Shown one piece after another: positions 11,908-15,934 of a stretch of 15,934 bases of DNA. The stretch covers positions 1 to 15,934 of the forward strand of contig CAYMSW010000014.1 in the NCBI GenBank assembly GCA_964393215.1, read 5' to 3'. The notes below the pieces were generated by a model. The model was given only the letters and a program-made list of their open reading frames with translations. It searched no databases and was not told where the DNA came from. The translations under genes and the position numbers were made by a program. The stretch's first letter is position 1, and each line of letters starts with the position of its first letter. Source of the DNA: CAYFNK01 sp964393215 (lineage in GTDB: Archaea; Nanobdellota; Nanobdellia; SCGC-AAA011-G17; PNOQ01).

Positions 11908-12479
11908 TCTCCATTCCTAGACTCAGGATGGAATTTTGGATACCAATCTGCAAGCATCCTATCAATTTTTCTATGGAATTCTTCCAAAGATTTGTTATTA
12001 TTAATTATAATATCAGCCATTCTACCAACTAAATGCAATTGCTGCTTCGTACTTATTTCACTGAATTCAATCCTTTCCTTCTTAACAAAATCTTCAAAGG
12101 TCTTAGGATCTCCAATTCTATTCCTATCCCTCAACCTCTCAAATCTGTCCGTTTGAGGTGAAATAACGTTGACCAAAATAAAACCAGGCAATTTGCTCAA
12201 CTCTTCAACTTCTCCTTTATTCCTAATGGAAGTGACAACGTAATCCTTTCCAGGCTTAAACTTGCTAGCCGCTCTTCTAGCTAGCTCGCCCACACCGAAT
12301 TTTTCCCTAATCTCGTTGCCTAAATTAATCTGATTTTCCCTAGAAAGTTTCTTTCTCTTCTTTTTCAATTCTCTTCTAATCTCATCTGATAAAGAATAAT
12401 GTGTAAATTTCTCTCCCTTCAAGAACTTTGCAATTTCGTCCTTTCCAGAACAATAATATCCAGTAACCCCAATTATCAT
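11904..12479 (-). CDS. P-loop nucleotide kinase, UPF0200/dephospho-CoA-kinase-like
   Basis: A 191-residue P-loop protein with Walker A GYYCSGKDE (7-15), HYSLSDEIRREL (nucleotide-binding helix), a GNEIREKFG segment, YVVTSIRNKGEVEEL (strand 3 with Arg) and the lid-like RFERLRDRNRIGDPKTF. The end, ADIIINNNKSLEEFHRKID, is typical of dephospho-CoA kinase and deoxynucleoside-monophosphate-kinase-like proteins. It resembles UPF0200 proteins and the kinase-like domain attached to some dCMP deaminases. The acceptor nucleotide is unknown, so CoaE activity should not be assumed. It is divergent from the gene at 12561 and convergent with the DUF357 gene. The ATG at 12479 fits a TATA-like box 26 bases upstream. 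Confidence 0.8.
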   Translation of the reverse strand: MIIGVTGYYCSGKDEIAKFLKGEKFTHYSLSDEIRRELKKKRKKLSRENQINLGNEIREKFGVGELARRAASKFKPGKDYVVTSIRNKGEVEELSKLPGFILVNVISPQTDRFERLRDRNRIGDPKTFEDFVKKERIEFSEISTKQQLHLVGRMADIIINNNKSLEEFHRKIDRMLADWYPKFHPESRNGD

Positions 12480-12500
12480 AAAAATAGGGAGTGTAAAAAA

Positions 12501-12509
12501 GCTTAAAAG
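12501..12509 (-). promoter_or_regulatory. TATA-like box for the UPF0200-like kinase
   Basis: CTTTTAAGC on the minus strand is centred 26 bases before the ATG at 12479. Confidence 0.45.
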
Positions 12510-12529
12510 CGTAACGAATCAGTAAAAAT

Positions 12530-12540
12530 CTTTATAAATT
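12530..12540 (+). promoter_or_regulatory. TATA-like box for the gene at 12561
   Basis: CTTTATAAATT is centred 26 bases before the ATG at 12561 and closely matches an archaeal TATA consensus. A separate box serves the divergent kinase. Confidence 0.55.
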
Positions 12541-12560
12541 TCTGAAAATTTCCCATTTTT

Positions 12561-12989
12561 ATGAAAAAACAAAGAATAAAATCTGCTGAAACAATGAGAT
12601 TAGAAAAATTTGATACACTACCAGAAGAAGTTTCAGATGATCAAATTTCAATGCTCAGAGTTCGCTCAAAAAATCACAAGGATTTGAGAAGAATAATAGA
12701 AGAAGAATTTGAAGAGGCAGGAATTACTGTTTTAGCAACATCCGATAGCTTTAGAGATCGTCCCTATACATTGAAAGGATTTTTCAGATGGATGCAAGCA
12801 AATAGTATATTAAAAGAAAAATATCCTATAGCAAAAAGAGTTAATGATAAGGTGTGGGCTAGAGTAGTTGATGCTTCAATTCTCTATCTAAAAGAAGGAA
12901 AACAAATGGACATAACTCTTAGAAGGCATTACGACGAAGTTGACACTGATAGAATTTACCAATCATTATACCAAAATTTAATGAGGTAA
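12561..12989 (+). CDS. Hypothetical soluble protein
   Basis: A 142-residue charged protein with no membrane segment or recognised motif. It appears mainly helical: a basic N-terminus, an acidic linker (LPEEVSDDQIS), a helix LRRIIEEEFEEAG leading to a strand-like ITVLATSD, a middle with YTLKGFFRWMQANSIL, and a C-terminal part with KVWARVVDASILYLKEGK and RRHYDEVDTDRIYQSLYQ. The mix of basic helices could bind nucleic acid, but no helix-turn-helix can be assigned. It has a good TATA-like box 26 bases upstream and lies 45 bases before UMP kinase, which has its own promoter signal. I do not recognise it and propose no function. Confidence 0.75.
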   Translation: MKKQRIKSAETMRLEKFDTLPEEVSDDQISMLRVRSKNHKDLRRIIEEEFEEAGITVLATSDSFRDRPYTLKGFFRWMQANSILKEKYPIAKRVNDKVWARVVDASILYLKEGKQMDITLRRHYDEVDTDRIYQSLYQNLMR

Positions 12990-13002
12990 TTTCAGATAGA
13001 AA

Positions 13003-13014
13003 CCTTTTTAATTC
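13003..13014 (+). promoter_or_regulatory. TATA-like box for the pyrH operon
   Basis: CCTTTTTAATTC is centred about 27 bases before the pyrH ATG at 13035. The T-rich run to 13026 could also help terminate the upstream gene. Confidence 0.4.
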
Positions 13015-13034
13015 TCTTTTTTAAATTTTAATTT

Positions 13035-13700
13035 ATGAAAAAAGTGGTGATAAGTTTAGGCGGTTCTATAGTTGTTCCAGATGAAGTAAATCATTCTTAT
13101 CTAAAAAAGTTCAAAAAAGTAATCACAGACTTCTCAAGAAGAAATAAAGTAGTAATTGTTGTTGGTGGAGGCTCAACAGCAAGGAAATACATGAACAAAA
13201 AATTCGACAACAAAAGAAATTCAAGGTTAGGAATAACAGCCACAAGACTAAATGCAAGATTAGTAGCAGGAGTTTTCGAAAAAAAGGATCCAATACCAAT
13301 TAGCCTAGCAGAAGTAAAAAAAGACCTGAGAAAAACAAACATAGTAATTTGCGGAGCTTTAGGATACAAAACAAAATGCACAACGGACGGAAACGCAGCA
13401 CAAGTAGCTAAAAAAATCAAAGCAAACCAACTAATCAACATGACAAATGTAAAAGGATTATATGATAAAAACCCAAAAACAAACAAAGGAGCAAAATTCA
13501 TAAAAGAAATTTCTTTCAGAGACTTTCTAAAAATGACTAAAAAAATAAAATTCAAAGCAGGACAACACTTCGTCCTAGATCAATTCGCAGCAAGATTAAT
13601 AACAAGAAAGAAAATAAAAACATACATAATCGGACCAAGCTTACCAAATCTAAAAAAAGTTCTTTCAAACAAAAAGTTTATAGGAACTACTGTTAGTTAA
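13035..13700 (+). CDS. pyrH: UMP kinase, archaeal type
   Basis: A 221-residue amino-acid-kinase-fold enzyme that phosphorylates UMP to UDP. Motifs are VISLGGSIVVP (5-15), VVVGGGSTARKY (41-52, UMP/ATP glycine-rich loop), LGITATRLNARLVAG (65-79), TTDGNAAQVA (116-125, with Asp118), NMTNVKGLYDKNPKTN (135-150, nucleotide-binding) and KAGQHFVLDQFAARL (174-188). Length and motifs match the archaeal UMPK group rather than bacterial PyrH (about 240 residues). It leads a tight three-gene unit with the AK6-like kinase (6-base gap) and RNase P p30. The TATA-like box upstream fits a leaderless message. Confidence 0.94.
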   Translation: MKKVVISLGGSIVVPDEVNHSYLKKFKKVITDFSRRNKVVIVVGGGSTARKYMNKKFDNKRNSRLGITATRLNARLVAGVFEKKDPIPISLAEVKKDLRKTNIVICGALGYKTKCTTDGNAAQVAKKIKANQLINMTNVKGLYDKNPKTNKGAKFIKEISFRDFLKMTKKIKFKAGQHFVLDQFAARLITRKKIKTYIIGPSLPNLKKVLSNKKFIGTTVS

Positions 13701-13706
13701 ATAACT

Positions 13707-14204
13707 ATGAAAGCAATCTGCATTACAGGATCAGTTGGAACTGGAAAAACTACTCTAGCAAAAAAGCTAGCTAAAGCTCTAAAATACAAATACGTAGACG
13801 TAAACTCAATAATAAAAAAACACAAACTTCACGATTCTTACGATAGAAAAAACAAATGCTTCGTAGTAGACACAAAAAAACTAAACAAATTCCTAATAAA
13901 ATTAATTAAAGAATCTAAACAACAATTAATCTTAGATTCACACTTAAGCCATTATTTACCAAAAACCAACGTTTCATTATGCATAGTCACAACAACAGAA
14001 ATTGAAAAGCTATCAAAACGTCTCAAAAAAAGAAAATATTCAAAAGACAAGATTTATGAAAATTTAGAGGCAGAAATCTTCCAAGTCTGTCTCCAAGAAG
14101 CAAAAAGACACAATCTATTAGTAATAGACACAACAAAAGGATACAATACAAAAAACATCACCAAACTAATAAAAAATGAAACAGCTAACACTAATTCAAG
14201 ATAA
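13707..14204 (+). CDS. AK6/Fap7-type adenylate kinase
   Basis: A 165-residue P-loop protein with Walker A GSVGTGKTT (8-16), a strand-helix DVNSIIKKHKLHDSYD typical of the AK6/Fap7 group, VVDTKKLNKFL, LILDSHLSHYLP (strand 3 region), LSKRLKKRKYSKDKIYENLEAEIFQVCLQEA, which is the AK6 lid and the conserved ENxEAEI helix, and VIDTT near the end. The family phosphorylates AMP. In eukaryotes and archaea Fap7 also binds ribosomal protein uS11 during small-subunit assembly. Its last 29 bases overlap the start of the RNase P p30 gene in another frame, so the two are translationally coupled. This links nucleotide kinase activity and RNA maturation in one operon. Confidence 0.9.
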   Translation: MKAICITGSVGTGKTTLAKKLAKALKYKYVDVNSIIKKHKLHDSYDRKNKCFVVDTKKLNKFLIKLIKESKQQLILDSHLSHYLPKTNVSLCIVTTTEIEKLSKRLKKRKYSKDKIYENLEAEIFQVCLQEAKRHNLLVIDTTKGYNTKNITKLIKNETANTNSR

Positions 14205-14667
14205 ACCTACAGAAAAGAAGCTAAAGATAGAAACTGAAAAAGTAATAATAATCAAAACAACACCAAATAATCTAAGAAGAGACGTCCAAAGAGCAAAAAA
14301 ACCAATCATTATCCAAGGCGGAGATGAAAAAATAAACAGATTGGCTCTAGAAAACAAAAAAGTAGATATTCTCCTAAGCCCGGAAAGAGGAAAAAGGAAA
14401 GATTTCTTGTTCTTCAGAAATTCTGGATTAAATCAAGTTCTATGCAAATTAGCTCAAAAAAACAATATAGCTATCGGATTCAACTTCTCAGATATATTAA
14501 ACGCTACAGACACAGAAAGACCAAAAATACTTGCGAGAATGGCTCAAAATGTAAAATTATGTAAGAAATACAAAGTAAAAATGATATTTTCAACATTCGC
14601 AAAAACCAAACAAGAACTCAGAAGTAACCAAATTCTGGCCAATTTCGCCCAATTTTTAAGGGTTTAG
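14176..14667 (+). CDS. rnp3: RNase P protein component 3 (Rpp30), short form
   Basis: A 163-residue protein of the Rpp30/POP-RNase P p30 TIM-barrel-like family, a subunit of archaeal RNase P that trims tRNA 5' ends. Recognised blocks are KPIIIQGGDEKINRLALENKKVDIL in parts (42-66), the family motif LLSPERGKRKDF then SGLNQVLCKLAQKNNIAIGFNFS (83-105), LARMAQNVKLCKKYKVKMIFST (119-140) and LRSNQILANF (149-158). It is shorter than usual (about 200-240): the N-terminal strands that begin with a DLHVH-like segment are absent, replaced by a basic stretch. The start at 14176 lies inside the AK6 gene. No longer in-frame extension is apparent from the overlap. It is probably functional in a reduced holoenzyme. 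Confidence 0.86.
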   Translation: MKQLTLIQDKPTEKKLKIETEKVIIIKTTPNNLRRDVQRAKKPIIIQGGDEKINRLALENKKVDILLSPERGKRKDFLFFRNSGLNQVLCKLAQKNNIAIGFNFSDILNATDTERPKILARMAQNVKLCKKYKVKMIFSTFAKTKQELRSNQILANFAQFLRV

Positions 14668-14694
14668 CACGAAACATTTATATATTTTCTCAGT

Positions 14695-14707
14695 AATATA
14701 TATTTTA
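14695..14707 (+). promoter_or_regulatory. TATA-like box for the H1-like gene
   Basis: AATATATATTTTA is centred about 25 bases before the ATG at 14725. A second TTTATATATTTT sits at about 14677-14688. Two stacked boxes may reflect strong or alternative initiation. Confidence 0.5.
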
Positions 14708-14724
14708 CTAAATATCTACTCAAA

Positions 14725-15393
14725 ATGGATGAAGAAATCAAGATTAACTTTTCAAGACCAATGCTCGTTCTGAAAATTAGAGAAGCTTACAAGGCACCAT
14801 ATCATAAGAATAAGTTCATAACAGTAAAAAAAGCACACTGTGAGAGCCCAGCAGAGTTCAAGAAATTCATGCACCAATTCACAGGAAACTGGTCAAGCGG
14901 AAGCTATGACATCCAATTTGTTCTAAAAGAGGGCACATACATCCAAAATACAATATATTCAACATTAGTAAGAATTGACATAAGAGATGGAAAAGTAGTA
15001 AAAGTTTGGAAAAATTCTCCATATTCAAGAGCAGAATACCCAATTTGGGTTCTATTCAAAGAAGGTAGAAAAAAGAAACCAACCAAGAAAAAGGTAGTTA
15101 AGAAAAAGCCAACCAAGAAGGCAGTTAAGAAAAAAGTACCAAAAAAGAAGAAAAAGCCAGAAAGAGGAAGAAAAAAGGCTCCAAAAAAGAAGGCCAAACC
15201 TAAGAAAAAACCTATTTCTAAGAAAAAAGTAACTAAAAAAAAGAGACCGATACGAAAGCCAGTCAGAAGACCAAAAAAAAGGCCAACCAAGAAAAAGGTA
15301 GTTAAGAGGAAACCTAAGAAGAAAGTGATCAAGAGAAAGCCAGCAAAAAAGAGACCCAAAAAAAGAACAGTGAAGAAAAAGAGAAGAAGATAA
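14725..15393 (+). CDS. Two-part protein with histone-H1-like Lys/Arg-rich tail
   Basis: A 222-residue protein. Residues 1-113 look folded: MDEEIKINFS start, LVLKIREAY, ITVKKAHCES, FKKFMHQFTGNW, a beta-rich part with IQFVLKEGTYIQNTIY, LVRIDIRDGKVVKVW and YPIWVLF. Residues 114-222 are almost only Lys, Arg, Pro, Val, Ala and Thr, in repeats such as PTKKKVVKKK and KPAKKRPKK, ending KKKRRR. This tail resembles the C-terminus of eukaryotic linker histone H1 and of some bacterial Lys-rich HU or H1 proteins, which bind DNA backbone. I do not recognise the N-terminal domain. A DNA- or RNA-compacting role is inference. A 25-base stretch is repeated exactly inside the tail. The next gene starts 19 bases downstream. 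Confidence 0.82.
   Translation: MDEEIKINFSRPMLVLKIREAYKAPYHKNKFITVKKAHCESPAEFKKFMHQFTGNWSSGSYDIQFVLKEGTYIQNTIYSTLVRIDIRDGKVVKVWKNSPYSRAEYPIWVLFKEGRKKKPTKKKVVKKKPTKKAVKKKVPKKKKKPERGRKKAPKKKAKPKKKPISKKKVTKKKRPIRKPVRRPKKRPTKKKVVKRKPKKKVIKRKPAKKRPKKRTVKKKRRR
15079..15307 (+). repeat. 25-base direct repeat in the Lys-rich tail
   Basis: The same 25 bases occur at 15079-15103 and 15283-15307, in the same reading frame, each encoding PTKKKVVK plus the start of the next codon. The copies are 204 bases apart (68 codons). They suggest that the tail grew by internal duplication or gene conversion. Confidence 0.85.
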
Positions 15394-15398
15394 TATTT

Positions 15399-15404
15399 GG
15401 GGGA
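15399..15404 (+). promoter_or_regulatory. G-rich ribosome binding site for the last gene
   Basis: GGGGGA lies eight bases before the ATG at 15413 within the 19-base gap after the H1-like gene. It supports translation from a shared message with the upstream gene. Confidence 0.4.
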
Positions 15405-15412
15405 ATACAAAA

Positions 15413-15859
15413 ATGACATATGGATGGGTGGATAGAATAAAGGAATATAAAGAAGAAACACAAGTATCAGTAGAACAAAGTGCAGCACAAAAAGTGCTTA
15501 CCGATTTAGCAAGTAGAGGGTATCACACCAGCTACAATGGTCCAAATGAAGTAACAAGAGTGGGAACTAGCGAGTTCGTTTCGATTTGTAGAAGAATAGG
15601 TAAACCGCAAGGGGGACTTTCGAGACGTTTATTAGGAGTTCATGCTAAGGCAGAAGAGTTGGCCATATTGTTTACAAGAGATAGAGAGATAAGAGGAGCA
15701 ACCGATGACGGAGGATGGGTTATGGAAGTATATGGTAGATCTAATTTAGAAGAAATGACTAGATTTGCAGAAAGTCTATCTGAAAAATATGGCCTACCTG
15801 TAGAAGTCAGACTAGAATCAGAAGGTGCCAGGCGAAAAGATAGCGACTTTGGATTCTAA
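15413..15859 (+). CDS. Hypothetical protein, downstream partner of the H1-like gene
   Basis: A 148-residue soluble protein that I do not recognise. It has an N-terminal helical part (MTYGWVDRIKEYKEE), a SAAQKVLTDLASRGYHTSY helix, a basic middle with CRRIGKPQGGLSRRLLGVHAKAEELAILF, then WVMEVYGRSN and a C-terminal FAESLSEKYGLPVEVRLES, which look like a strand-helix-strand. The last 12 residues are charged and Gly-rich. Only one Cys is present. It lies 19 bases after the H1-like gene with a GGGGGA ahead of its ATG, so the two are probably cotranscribed. A T-rich stretch follows the stop. Its function might relate to the nucleic-acid-binding neighbour, but that is inference from linkage alone. 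Confidence 0.78.
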   Translation: MTYGWVDRIKEYKEETQVSVEQSAAQKVLTDLASRGYHTSYNGPNEVTRVGTSEFVSICRRIGKPQGGLSRRLLGVHAKAEELAILFTRDREIRGATDDGGWVMEVYGRSNLEEMTRFAESLSEKYGLPVEVRLESEGARRKDSDFGF

Positions 15860-15877
15860 TTTCTCTTTTTCTTTCTT
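15860..15877 (+). terminator. T-rich termination signal
   Basis: The bases after the stop at 15859 read TTTCTCTTTTTCTTTCTT, a pyrimidine tract without a hairpin, as expected for archaeal oligo-T termination. It lies in a convergent gap if the frame at 15876-15934 is real. Confidence 0.45.
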
Positions 15878-15934
15878 AATAGGCTTTGCACATTAAATAA
15901 TCTCTAAACCAATCTGCACAATAAATAGCTGTTT
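15876..15934 (-). CDS. Possible C-terminal end of a gene entering from the right edge
   Basis: On the minus strand an open frame enters from the right edge and ends at a TAA at 15876-15878 after 18 complete codons (AIYCADWFRDYLMCKAY at the end). The other two minus-strand frames carry stops within this stretch. It is too short to identify. The convergent layout and the T-rich tract between the two stops make a real 3' end plausible but unproven. Confidence 0.25.
   Translation of the reverse strand, partial: TAIYCADWFRDYLMCKAY

Noticed and set aside
13097..13555. Hydrophobic 152-residue minus-strand frame
   Set aside because: It lies wholly within pyrH, whose motifs are clear; the hydrophobicity is an artefact of reading Lys-rich codons in reverse.
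14904..15488. Long minus-strand frame rich in Phe and Leu, resembling a polytopic membrane protein
   Set aside because: It is the antisense shadow of the Lys-rich tail: AAA/AAG codons read backwards give TTT/CTT. It has no promoter signal and overlaps two convincing rightward genes.
1..15934. CRISPR arrays, tRNA or rRNA genes, insertion sequences and attachment sites
   Set aside because: I looked for regularly spaced repeats, cloverleaf-like GC-rich segments, transposase or integrase motifs and terminal inverted repeats and saw none. By eye alone an unusual intron-bearing tRNA could be missed.

Overview
This 15.9 kb window is AT-rich chromosomal DNA from an archaeon, most likely a small-genome (DPANN-like, e.g. 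Woesearchaeota/Pacearchaeota-type) lineage. The archaeal assignment rests on an RNase P protein Rpp30, archaeal-type UMP and CMP kinases, an AK6/Fap7 kinase, a DUF357 protein, a DUF1461 membrane protein, a TtuA/Ncs6 tRNA thiolase, and many TATA-like boxes centred about 24-29 bases before a start codon, which is the pattern of leaderless archaeal transcription. The lineage itself is inference. No rRNA, tRNA, CRISPR array, transposase or integrase is visible.

Layout. 1-252: the 5' part of a small membrane protein (DUF5652-like) leaving the left edge. 313-660: an unknown protein with a possible zinc site. 692-2436 (minus): a compact sulfur cassette of a TtuA/Ncs6 thiolase, a ThiS/MoaD-type sulfur carrier ending in Gly-Gly and a membrane-anchored thioredoxin-like protein, preceded by a small unknown protein. 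2478-3689 (minus): an APC amino-acid permease, flanked on both sides by two related small proteins sharing a TCDAxG core. 4149-5041 (minus): exonuclease III behind a 47-residue membrane peptide. 5125-6792: a small basic unknown protein, then (minus) a HAD-type phosphatase and a bacterial-type prolipoprotein diacylglyceryl transferase (Lgt). 6869-7623: two unknown proteins, the second with two membrane segments and a cysteine-rich tail. 7625-9187 (minus): a long ThyX-like protein with two degenerate half-complementary ThyX domains. 9282-10427: a SufS-type cysteine desulfurase.

10463-12479 holds a 48-residue membrane peptide overlapping the antisense end of a DUF1461 gene, CMP kinase, DUF357 and a UPF0200-like P-loop kinase. 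12561-14667 holds an unknown protein and then the tight run UMP kinase - AK6/Fap7 - RNase P p30, the last one unusually short. 14725-15859 encodes a protein with a globular N-terminal half and a histone-H1-like Lys/Arg tail, followed by an unknown protein in probable operon.

Functional themes: nucleotide metabolism (CMP, UMP and AMP-type kinases, ThyX-like protein, nucleotidase-like HAD), sulfur relay for tRNA thiolation (SufS, TtuA, carrier, thioredoxin-like), RNA and DNA maintenance (Rpp30, Xth) and several uncharacterised small proteins. The best candidates for something undescribed are the TCDA small-protein pair, the complementary tandem ThyX, the H1-like basic protein with its partner, and the thiolase cassette whose sulfur-carrier Gly-Gly codons also form the ribosome binding site of the next gene.
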